Below, one piece after another: positions 7,168-13,913 of a DNA stretch of 16,308 nucleotides. The notes below the pieces were generated by a model. It had not been told where the DNA came from. It searched no databases and saw only the letters and a program-made list of their open reading frames with translations. Within the stretch, counting starts at the first letter, position 1. Each line of letters begins with the position of its first letter. Source of the DNA: Phycisphaerales bacterium UBA2402 (lineage in GTDB: Bacteria > Planctomycetota > Phycisphaerae > Phycisphaerales > UBA1924); NCBI GenBank assembly GCA_002343715.1, contig DDSA01000012.1, positions 874 to 17,181 of the forward strand. The letters run 5' to 3'. Made by a program: the position numbers and the translations under genes.

Positions 7168-7386
7168 ATGGCAGCAAAGAGCGACAACTCGAAAAACACG
7201 GTCGTAGGAGTCTTGGCGGTGCTGGCACTGCTGGCGGCGGGCGCGGGCCTGTGGTACTACTACTTCTACGAACCGCCGCCGCCGCCGATCACCGAGCAGC
7301 CCACCGCGCAGGAATCGCAGGAACAGAAGGCGCTCGAAGAGAAGCGCAACAAGATTCTGAAAACCGGCACGACCGGCAGTTCCTGA
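7168..7386 (+). CDS. Small single-pass membrane protein, function unknown
   Basis: This 72-residue protein has a short polar N-terminus, one hydrophobic helix at about residues 11-33 (ending WYYYFY), then a run of five prolines. The Glu/Gln/Lys-rich tail (about 42-65) is probably helical, and the last residues are Thr/Gly/Ser. By the positive-inside rule (Lys4, Lys9) the N-terminus should be cytoplasmic and the tail outside, in the periplasm or other extracytoplasmic space. I do not recognise a family. It is a self-contained transcription unit with a candidate promoter, structured leader, strong GGAGG ribosome site and its own intrinsic terminator. It does not share an operon with its neighbours. 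Such independent control and a good ribosome site suggest substantial expression, which is an inference. Confidence 0.85.
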   Translation: MAAKSDNSKNTVVGVLAVLALLAAGAGLWYYYFYEPPPPPITEQPTAQESQEQKALEEKRNKILKTGTTGSS

Positions 7387-7416
7387 ACCGACCGCGATCC
7401 TCCTGGCGATGTCCAT

Positions 7417-7441
7417 GCCCTGACCCCGGTCGGGGCTTTTT
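7417..7441 (+). terminator. Intrinsic terminator of the 72-residue protein gene
   Basis: GCCCTGAC-CCCG-GTCGGGGC (7417-7436) forms an 8-bp stem with one G-T pair, followed by TTTTT (7437-7441). It lies 30 bases after the stop codon. It also abuts the 3' end of the convergent protease gene, but the other strand lacks a T tract. Confidence 0.88.
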
Positions 7442-7451
7442 CACGCGCGGC

Positions 7452-9332
7452 TCAAGCGATCACTTCGACCCCGATCCGCATCGGGGTGACGCTTGAAACT
7501 CGGACTTTCGCACCGGCGGGGACGAACCCGAACTCCGCCGAGGCGTCGAACACCGTCTCGCCCACCTGCACACGACCGGCCGGGCGCAGTGGTGTCAGCG
7601 CGGTCCCCACATCGCCCACCTTGACCGGGGCAGTCTGATCCTCGCCCATCGCGGCGAAGAACCCGTCGGCATCGTCCTCGGAGGAAGGGGACTTGAGCAC
7701 CAGTTTTCCGATGACCGGGATGCTGCCGAAGTGCTTGGCGACAAAGTACATCCCCACGCCCGCCGTGCTGAAGGACAGGATCAGGGTCACCGCCCCCCAG
7801 AGCATGTCGTTGCGCGCGTAGGGCGTGTCGGGGAAGGGGCCGCCGCCGCTGGGCACGAATGTCGCGATCAATCCCACAAAGAGCAGAAAAAGCCCCGCGA
7901 TGCCCGCGACCCCGAAGCCGGGCGTCACGAAGGCCTCGATGCCCAGCAGAAGAATGCCCAGCAGAATCGCCGCGATCTCCCACCAACTCGCCAGCCCGAT
8001 GAGCATGGGCGGGCCGAGAAGAGCGATCAGGGCGAGCAGTGAAACGATCCCGGCCAGGAACGTGCCCGGGTGCGTGATCTCGACAAAGAGTGCGATCAGG
8101 AAGACGACGATCAACACCCCACGCACGAAGAAGTTGGTCAGGAAAAGGACCAGACCCTCCGACCAGGTGCGGTCGAAGCGGCGGATGTGGTCCGCGCCGA
8201 AGAACGCCCGGATGTCCTCATCGGTGCGGATGGGTTTGAGCGTCTTGATGCCGTTGACGAGTTCGGTGTCGTTGTCCGCCAGTCCGTAATGAAGCAGGTC
8301 CGCCGCCTTGAAGAGCGCCGGGGCGCTGCCATCGGTCACCTTGTCAACCAGTTCCCACGCCCCGACATCCGCCGCCGACAGGATCGGGCGTTGCCCGGGA
8401 ACGTTCACCACAGCCTCGGCGGATGCGATGGCCAGTTTCCGTGAGCCGCTGGGGACATCCACACCCGAGCCCGGCAGCGGCGCGGGCACCTCGGCGGGAT
8501 TGGCCGGGCGTCCGCGTCCGGTTCCCGGGGCGGAGGCCAGGCGTGGCGGCGACTCGGGGCTTTGTCCCGGGAAGAGAAGCTCGAACTCGCGCCGGTCGAT
8601 GCACATCTCGGCCCCCGTCGCCTTGTTGCGGATGCGCCAGAGCTCCACGTCGTTGGCCACGATCGCCTGCACCAGGTACTCATCGCGGAAGTAGCCGCCG
8701 AACGTCGAGTTGTACCGTCGCGCGGAATCGACCACTTCCGAGATCAGCGGCGGCAGGATCTTCTTCAGAATCTCCCGGTCGTTCGTCGCCGTCGGGCCGG
8801 TGAGCGGGTTGCCCATCCCGATGGGCATCGCGTCGCCCAGCGTCGCGGGATCGTTCACGACGAGTTCACGGCAGGCCAGGGCGATGATCGCGCCGCCCGA
8901 GTAGGCGTCCGGGTTGATCCAGGCCACCGTGTTCTTGATCTGGCTCTGCTTGATCGTGTTGCAGATCCGCAGCACACTGCCCACCTCGCCCCCGGGGGTG
9001 TTGATGTCGAAGACCAGCGCATCGGCCCCGGCCCGAACCGCCGTGTCGACCCGTCGTTGCACGCTCGCGGCCATCACGCCCTCGGCATCGATTGGGCCGT
9101 GGATCGTGATAATCGCGACGTTCCGGGCTTTGCGCGAAGCCGGGACAGCATCCTGAGAGGCCAGGGCCGGGCAGACCAACAAGAGCACGACGGCCAGCGT
9201 TCGCCGGAGCGTCGAGAGAAGCCCGAATGACCGGCGGTCGGGCCGGCGGTGTGCGGCCTCCGGAACCGACGGAGACCGTCGGAGCACCCAAGGGATCACC
9301 ACGCTGGTCAACGGTTCAATGGGGCGCTTCAC
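7452..9332 (-). CDS. NfeD-family membrane-bound serine protease (ClpP/SppA class)
   Basis: This 626-residue protein combines an exported ClpP/SppA-like protease domain, a membrane region and a C-terminal NfeD OB-fold. Family members act in membrane protein quality control, often beside SPFH/stomatin proteins; no such gene is visible here. A signal sequence lies at about residues 41-59. The protease core starts at NVAIITIHGPID (71-82), with DINTPGG (109-115) and the probable nucleophile Ser145 in AYSGGAI. Lys190 or Lys191 may complete a Ser-Lys dyad. A Pro-rich insertion (about 256-297) interrupts the protease domain. About four or five membrane helices span about 395-530. The OB-fold (about 570-626) contains VGDVGTALTPLRPAGRV. 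The start is GTG 9332, with no ribosome site but TACAAT placed for a leaderless mRNA. GTG codons at 9302, 9299 and 9287 and TTG 9311 are alternatives, because the first 36 residues are poorly protein-like. Confidence 0.92.
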   Translation of the reverse strand: MKRPIEPLTSVVIPWVLRRSPSVPEAAHRRPDRRSFGLLSTLRRTLAVVLLLVCPALASQDAVPASRKARNVAIITIHGPIDAEGVMAASVQRRVDTAVRAGADALVFDINTPGGEVGSVLRICNTIKQSQIKNTVAWINPDAYSGGAIIALACRELVVNDPATLGDAMPIGMGNPLTGPTATNDREILKKILPPLISEVVDSARRYNSTFGGYFRDEYLVQAIVANDVELWRIRNKATGAEMCIDRREFELLFPGQSPESPPRLASAPGTGRGRPANPAEVPAPLPGSGVDVPSGSRKLAIASAEAVVNVPGQRPILSAADVGAWELVDKVTDGSAPALFKAADLLHYGLADNDTELVNGIKTLKPIRTDEDIRAFFGADHIRRFDRTWSEGLVLFLTNFFVRGVLIVVFLIALFVEITHPGTFLAGIVSLLALIALLGPPMLIGLASWWEIAAILLGILLLGIEAFVTPGFGVAGIAGLFLLFVGLIATFVPSGGGPFPDTPYARNDMLWGAVTLILSFSTAGVGMYFVAKHFGSIPVIGKLVLKSPSSEDDADGFFAAMGEDQTAPVKVGDVGTALTPLRPAGRVQVGETVFDASAEFGFVPAGAKVRVSSVTPMRIGVEVIA

Positions 9333-9337
9333 GTGAG

Positions 9338-9343
9338 ATTGTA
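9338..9343 (-). promoter_or_regulatory. Candidate -10 element giving a leaderless mRNA for the NfeD-type protease
   Basis: On the minus strand TACAAT is followed by CTCAC and then GTG. The expected transcription start, 7 bases after the hexamer, falls at 9331, within one base of the GTG at 9332. There is no ribosome binding site before this GTG and no good -35 element. Confidence 0.4.
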
Positions 9344-9435
9344 TTGGGTGTTCGGAGCGGCTGGTTCACCCGGAAATGCCCGTACTGCAACAAATTCTCG
9401 CCGGCTGCGTACCAGCACAGCACCCTTTACCACCC

Positions 9436-9439
9436 GGAG
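9436..9439 (+). promoter_or_regulatory. Ribosome binding site deciding the 9446 start
   Basis: GGAG lies 6 bases before ATG 9446, which directly precedes a signal peptide. The frame is open back to 9227 on the plus strand, but that extension overlaps the divergent protease gene and has no ribosome site. Confidence 0.75.
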
Positions 9440-9445
9440 AATCCC

Positions 9446-11020
9446 ATGAAACCCTGCGCGACCGTTTGTTTACTGCTCGCCGTCTGTCCCGCGCTCGGTC
9501 AATGGTCCGCCGATCCCGGGACCAACCTTGTCATCGGGGATCGGTCGGGCGAGCAGGTGCAACCGAAAGTGCGGGCGCTGCCGGATGGGTCGTGCTATAT
9601 CAGTTGGCTGGACAACGCGGCGGGCGGGTACGACACCTACCTCCAGCGTCTCGACGCCGCGGGCGTCGAGCAGTGGCCCCGCAACGGCCTGCGAATCACC
9701 GATTTCAGCCAGAGTTCAACCCAGGATTACGGGCTGGATGTCGATGCCGACGGGAACGCGCTGGTGGCGTTCCGGTCGGACCTGGGCGGCACGATCCAAA
9801 TATCAGCGCAAAAAGTGGCCCCGGACGGCACCTTCCTGTGGGGAGCGAACGGGGTGCAGGTCACCAACGTCTCGGGCATCTCCGTCAACAACCCGAAGAT
9901 CACCGCCCTCGATGACGGCACCGTGGTGGTCGGTTGGTCGCAGGCGACGGGGATCGGGCTCCAGAAAGTGAACGCGGCGGGCCTTGTCCAGTGGGCCGCC
10001 GGGGGCGTGCTGACTGCGCCGACCACAGGCAGTTACGGCATGTGCGATGTCAAACCGGGGGGCGGGGGCGCGGTGATCGTGCTGATGCAGCGCCCACTGG
10101 GTGCCAACCCGATCACGAGCAACAAGCACCTGGCGACACAGAAGTTTGACGCGTCGGGCACCCCGCTGTGGAACGAGGGAACTCCGCTCGTGATCTTCGA
10201 CGCGAACTCCGTCCAGAACGGGTATTTCCCTACCTTCGAGCCTGATGGCGCCGGGGGCGCGGTGTACGGCTGGTACGAACGGGGAGGCAGCCGCAACGCG
10301 CTCCTGCAACGGGTCCGATCCGACGGCGTTGAGATGTACACACACAACGGCGTCCCCGCGAACACCACCGCGGGCAAGGACCGCCTCTCGCCCTGGATGG
10401 CCTACGACGCCGCGACCGACACGGCCTATTTGGCCTGGACCCAGACCAACATCACCATCCAGAACTCGTGGGGTGTCTACGCCCAGAAGTTCGTGGGCGG
10501 GGTGCGTCAATGGGGCGATGATGGGATCGAGATCCTCCCCCAGACGGCGGACCAGAACTCCTTTGTCCGCTGCACCGTGAGCGGCGATGGGGTCATGGTC
10601 GCCTGGTTCGAGAAGCCGGGAAACTCGCGGGTGCTCGCGACCCGTCTGGATAGCGCCGGCACCGCATCCTGGATCCCGGCGATCCGCGAGGTCACCAGCG
10701 TTCTCACTTCCAAAGGCCGTCTCGATATGGCCGGCACCGCCGGCGGATGCGCGTACCTGACGTGGCACGACGGTCGGGGCACAGCGAACGACATCATCGC
10801 CCAGGCGGTGACGGCGGATGGTGATCTTGGCCCTTGCCCCGCCGCCTCCTGCCCGGCGGACTTCAACAACGATGGCGGCGTGGACGGGGCCGATGTCGAG
10901 GCCTTCTACATCGTCTGGGAGGCGGGCGAGGCGGGCGCGGATGTCAACGGTGATGGGGGCATCGACGGGGGCGATGTCGAGACTTTCTTCGCGGCTTGGG
11001 AAGCGGGCGGGTGCGGCTGA
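9446..11020 (+). CDS. Exported seven-repeat (probable beta-propeller) protein with C-terminal GC-type dockerin
   Basis: This 524-residue protein starts with a signal peptide (residues 1-18, ending PALG before Gln19). A repeated motif of the form Q-K/R-V/L-D-x-x-G-x-x-x-W-x-x-x-G occurs seven times, at about residues 65, 119, 171, 230, 286, 345 and 397. The steps are 52 to 59 residues. Each motif is usually preceded by a strand with V-x-W or similar. Seven such units suggest a seven-bladed beta-propeller, a fold inferred from periodicity only. Residues 468-524 are a dockerin-like module with calcium loops DFNNDGGVDGAD (472-483) and DVNGDGGIDGGD (499-510), closing with Gly-Cys-Gly. The module is nearly the same as that of the gene at 1-1510. 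Role unknown; cell-surface binding or enzyme anchoring are possibilities. It converges with the gene at 11034, leaving a 13-bp gap. Confidence 0.9.
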   Translation: MKPCATVCLLLAVCPALGQWSADPGTNLVIGDRSGEQVQPKVRALPDGSCYISWLDNAAGGYDTYLQRLDAAGVEQWPRNGLRITDFSQSSTQDYGLDVDADGNALVAFRSDLGGTIQISAQKVAPDGTFLWGANGVQVTNVSGISVNNPKITALDDGTVVVGWSQATGIGLQKVNAAGLVQWAAGGVLTAPTTGSYGMCDVKPGGGGAVIVLMQRPLGANPITSNKHLATQKFDASGTPLWNEGTPLVIFDANSVQNGYFPTFEPDGAGGAVYGWYERGGSRNALLQRVRSDGVEMYTHNGVPANTTAGKDRLSPWMAYDAATDTAYLAWTQTNITIQNSWGVYAQKFVGGVRQWGDDGIEILPQTADQNSFVRCTVSGDGVMVAWFEKPGNSRVLATRLDSAGTASWIPAIREVTSVLTSKGRLDMAGTAGGCAYLTWHDGRGTANDIIAQAVTADGDLGPCPAASCPADFNNDGGVDGADVEAFYIVWEAGEAGADVNGDGGIDGGDVETFFAAWEAGGCG

Positions 11021-11057
11021 CCGGCTCGGGCAACTAGCGCTCCGCGGTCAGGTCCGC
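11013..11057. other. Long inverted repeat spanning both stop codons of convergent genes
   Basis: GCGG-CTGACC (11013-11022) can pair with GGTCAG-gt-CCGC (11046-11057), giving ten base pairs with a 2-base bulge and a 23-base loop. It covers the stop codons of both convergent genes. Neither strand has a T tract, so it is not a classical intrinsic terminator. It may protect 3' ends or slow polymerase. Confidence 0.35.
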
Positions 11058-13043
11058 GCGCTCTCGCCATCGGATGGCGAGTTCGAGATACGCGCGGTCG
11101 GTCGCGTCCGCCGCGGCGTTCCCGTCGAGATCGCGGGGCGCGGCTTCCCAGGCGTGGATGTCCTCGATCCCGAGCGTGCCGTCACCGTTCAGGTCGAAGG
11201 TCTGACGTGCCGTGGCGGGCGTGGGCGAAAGCCCGTCGAGTTCCGCGCAGGTGATGAACGCGCCCGTTCCCCCCGGGGTACCCGACACACGGATGCCCGA
11301 GACCGACGTGGGCGATGCGAGCACAAAGTCGAGCATCTCGAAGGGGCGGGCGGCGTCCGGTGAAGGGGGCGCGGTGCCGACCGCGGCGGTCCACACCCCT
11401 CCGATGCGGACCTCGAAAGCCAGCGTCGTGAAGTTGCCCCCGTTGCCGGTTCCATCGGCGAAATGATCGCCCTCGATGAACCGGATGGTGTCGATGACCA
11501 CATCGCGGTCATACGTCACGGTGAGCGTCACGGACGCCGCGGGGCCGGTGCCCTGCGAGGTGTAGTACCAGCGGTCGGCATCGTTCTCTTCGCGTCCATC
11601 GAACTTGGTCTCCACCCCGTTGGCGAAGGCCGCGGCGGCGCCCACACCCCGGTTCGCGGGCGGCGCGTTGTTGTTGGGTCCAGCCAGCGCCGCGGCGGTC
11701 ACCACACCCCCAGCGCGGCGGACGGCGTTGTTCATGCTGCGTGCGTCCTCTCGCCACCGGGGCGAGGCGGCCAGCGCGGGATCGGGCGAGACCGGCGGAA
11801 GCAGCCACACGCCCCCGGCGGCATCGACCAGCCCGCCGCTCTCTTCCACCCCGCGTCGGATCAGCGGCATGGTCCGATCGGCGAGCAGGGGAAAGGTGTC
11901 TTCCCAGGTGTCGCCGGGGCCGGTGTAGTCGGGCAGGTTGTCGCGGGTGCGGAGGATCCAGAAGTTTTCCCGCACCGTGCCGGGGAACTGTGCTTGCACA
12001 TGGGCGAACCCGTGTACCAGTCCGAGCAGGCCCCCCATCGTCGCCGTGCCGTTGTCGCTGTCCCAGCCCGACATGGTGCCGATCTGCACGGTTCGGCGGT
12101 AGTCCATCTGACCGTAGAGCAGGGCGATGACGCCCCCCGCGAGGTTCACGCTGCTCTCGAACCAATCTCGATAGACAAACCCGTTGGCCGCGGCGTTCAC
12201 GCGGTACCGCTGGTCTACCAGATCGCGGGTTCGCTCCCAGTCGTTGACATCTGGATTGGCGAGAAAGTCGGCGAGGACCACGTCGATGACATCGGCGGAC
12301 TTGGAGGAGTCCGGGATGAAGCGGCGGGCCTCGCGCGTCAGCCACACGGCCTGATCCCGCCCCGACAGGCCCGTTGGCACCTGGGTGGCCAGCGCGTAGA
12401 GCACCGCATAGAACTGGGCCGCGTGACTGGCGTACCCGCTCGAAGCGACCAGGATGGGCATGTCGGCCAGTTCCAACCCTCGACCCGGCGCGCCGGGGCA
12501 GAACATGCCGAAGAACTCGGTGGTGAGTTGGGCATCGATCTCCAGACGATCGACATTCGCGCACCCCATGCCCGTGGCCGGCGGCATCACACCGCGGGCC
12601 ATCAGGTTGCGGGCCTTGAGGTTGCTGACCCAGATGGAGCGGTTGATGTGGGCCGTCCACCCGTCCACGATCTGTCGCGGCGTGAGCACGGTTGTATCGT
12701 GCTGCACCATCAGGTGGTTGTAGACATACTCGATGTCCGTGTCGTCGTCCGCGCCCCAGGGATTGAAGAACCACTTGAAATCGAGCGGAAACCCGTTGGT
12801 GTACGGCTGCACCTGACCCCAACTCGCATCGGTCAGGAACGGCGGCTGGCGGTGACGCCCCTCCGTCTGCAGGCCCGTCCAGTTGGCGATGCACTGCCCC
12901 AGCCACATGCCGCGGACCTTTTCACGGTACTCGCTCTCGCGGATCAAGCGCGATCCGGAATACGTGGATTCCTGACCCGGGGCCATGCCGACCAGACCCG
13001 CCGCGGCGAGCACGGGCCAAAGAGGTTGGCGGGCGAGGGGCAT
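11034..13043 (-). CDS. Exported ADP-ribosylglycohydrolase-family protein with discoidin-like and dockerin-like domains
   Basis: This 669-residue protein has a signal peptide (residues 1 to about 23). The ADP-ribosylglycohydrolase-like domain (about 40-400) shows RGMWLGQ (44-50), the acidic metal motif ADDDTD (98-103) and a C-terminal motif GWDSDNGTATMGG (326-338). In the family these motifs hold two Mg ions used to cleave ADP-ribose from proteins or small molecules. The usual DxDT is here D328-S-D330-N331, so substrate or activity may differ. Residues about 475-605 are strand-rich and resemble an F5/8 type C (discoidin) carbohydrate-binding domain. Residues 617-628 and 638-649 are two dockerin-like calcium loops. 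An exported location is unusual for ADP-ribose chemistry, so another glycosidic substrate is possible. ATG 13043 has no ribosome site but a promoter placed for a leaderless mRNA. Confidence 0.88.
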   Translation of the reverse strand: MPLARQPLWPVLAAAGLVGMAPGQESTYSGSRLIRESEYREKVRGMWLGQCIANWTGLQTEGRHRQPPFLTDASWGQVQPYTNGFPLDFKWFFNPWGADDDTDIEYVYNHLMVQHDTTVLTPRQIVDGWTAHINRSIWVSNLKARNLMARGVMPPATGMGCANVDRLEIDAQLTTEFFGMFCPGAPGRGLELADMPILVASSGYASHAAQFYAVLYALATQVPTGLSGRDQAVWLTREARRFIPDSSKSADVIDVVLADFLANPDVNDWERTRDLVDQRYRVNAAANGFVYRDWFESSVNLAGGVIALLYGQMDYRRTVQIGTMSGWDSDNGTATMGGLLGLVHGFAHVQAQFPGTVRENFWILRTRDNLPDYTGPGDTWEDTFPLLADRTMPLIRRGVEESGGLVDAAGGVWLLPPVSPDPALAASPRWREDARSMNNAVRRAGGVVTAAALAGPNNNAPPANRGVGAAAAFANGVETKFDGREENDADRWYYTSQGTGPAASVTLTVTYDRDVVIDTIRFIEGDHFADGTGNGGNFTTLAFEVRIGGVWTAAVGTAPPSPDAARPFEMLDFVLASPTSVSGIRVSGTPGGTGAFITCAELDGLSPTPATARQTFDLNGDGTLGIEDIHAWEAAPRDLDGNAAADATDRAYLELAIRWRERADLTAER

Positions 13044-13049
13044 CGATCC

Positions 13050-13077
13050 AGTATACCAAAAGAATGGATGGGGTCAA
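13050..13077 (-). promoter_or_regulatory. Strong sigma70-type promoter positioned for a leaderless mRNA
   Basis: On the minus strand TTGACC (13072-13077) and TATACT (13050-13055) are separated by 16 bases, each matching consensus at 5 of 6 positions. The expected start, 7 bases after the -10, is 13043, the A of the ATG itself. No Shine-Dalgarno sequence precedes the ATG. Confidence 0.7.
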
Positions 13078-13332
13078 TGCAGGTTATCCGGCGGCGGACA
13101 TCGACTCACCCGCCGCGGAGGCGCAGAGAGCACTGTGTCGATAAAAATACGAGAACCGGCCCGCGCCCCCTCATCGCTCCGCCCCGATCCGCGCCAACTC
13201 GGCACAGAACTGTGGCCATGGGTGGAGTGTTGCCCGCCTCCTCCACGGCGAAGGGCAACCCGTGGACATGGTGCACCACCCCGACTCGCCCGCGAAGTTG
13301 TCCACGCACATACTTCAACCGCTGATGCAGGG

Positions 13333-13602
13333 TCAGGCCTGCCGCGACCAGAACTCCGCGGAAGAGAGCACCGCGTGTACCTCGAACTCGACGAGGTCCT
13401 GCCACTGTGCAAGCCACGGGTCCAGGTCGCTGCGCGCTGGCGACTCCATAAGTTGATAGCACCGTGCGCCGTCCGAAGACATCCAACTCGCGATGTACGC
13501 GATGGGCGAGCCTTCGGGGACCATCCGTCCCCGGGCCTTGAACCGTTCACCAACCTCGCGTGGATGCCCCGCCCGGAAATGTTCAACGACCATGAAGAGC
13601 AT
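13333..13602 (-). CDS. DUF3303 family small protein
   Basis: This 89-residue protein matches the DUF3303 pattern from end to end. It starts MLFMVVEHFR, followed by a GRMVPEG turn, the IASWMSSDGARCYQLME strand-helix unit, and WLAQWQDLVEFEV near the end. The family consists of small cytoplasmic alpha/beta proteins resembling dimeric ferredoxin-like folds (as in NIPSNAP/ABM-type proteins) and has no established function. The open frame extends upstream to 13911, but that part is Gly/Arg-rich and unlike protein, so ATG 13602 is chosen. The only upstream purine run is GTGGGG, a weak ribosome site. It has no signal peptide. It sits alone between the leaderless ADP-ribosylglycohydrolase gene (same strand, downstream) and the divergent DUF1015 gene. 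No terminator was seen after it. Confidence 0.85.
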   Translation of the reverse strand: MLFMVVEHFRAGHPREVGERFKARGRMVPEGSPIAYIASWMSSDGARCYQLMESPARSDLDPWLAQWQDLVEFEVHAVLSSAEFWSRQA

Positions 13603-13913
13603 GGCCCCACTACGAATCCAACCGAAGACGCGTTCGCGCCGCGTGGCGTCCGCATGACCGTCTCCGCACCGGGACCCGCTCGCCTGCATTTCAAGGTGTC
13701 CACGCCCGCCCCCTTCAGTTCCACAACGACCCTGCCCACTCCCGGACGGACCTTCCACCCCTTCTCCCGGCGACACGCTCCATTCGCACAATCCCGGCCG
13801 CGTATCGGGAAGATGGGCACCAACTCTGTTGTTCAGCCACACACCCATCCGCGCGTCCGCATGCTCCCGAACGTTCCACATTCCCGCACGCACCTCCCCC
13901 GTACCCTGCACTC
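13603..13913. other. Divergent intergenic region without recognised genes
   Basis: This 311-base gap separates the divergent DUF3303 and DUF1015 genes. The plus strand is pyrimidine-rich, with many CCC runs. Open frames crossing it are low-complexity translations without ribosome sites. The only signal noted is TACCCT just before the DUF1015 start. No clear promoter was found for the DUF3303 gene, and no RNA structure was recognised. Confidence 0.5.
13902..13907 (+). promoter_or_regulatory. Candidate -10 element for a leaderless DUF1015 mRNA
   Basis: TACCCT (13902-13907) is followed by GCACTC and then ATG 13914. The expected transcription start is 13914, the first base of the start codon. 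No Shine-Dalgarno sequence is present. The -35 region is weak. Confidence 0.35.

Noticed and set aside
11463..13325. A 620-codon plus-strand open frame opposite the glycohydrolase gene.
   Set aside because: It is a shadow frame with no recognisable motif. The minus-strand frame has the family signatures.
13074..13823. A 249-codon minus-strand frame overlapping the DUF3303 gene.
   Set aside because: It covers DUF3303 in another frame and is Arg/Ser/Gly-rich without motifs. DUF3303 has clear family similarity.
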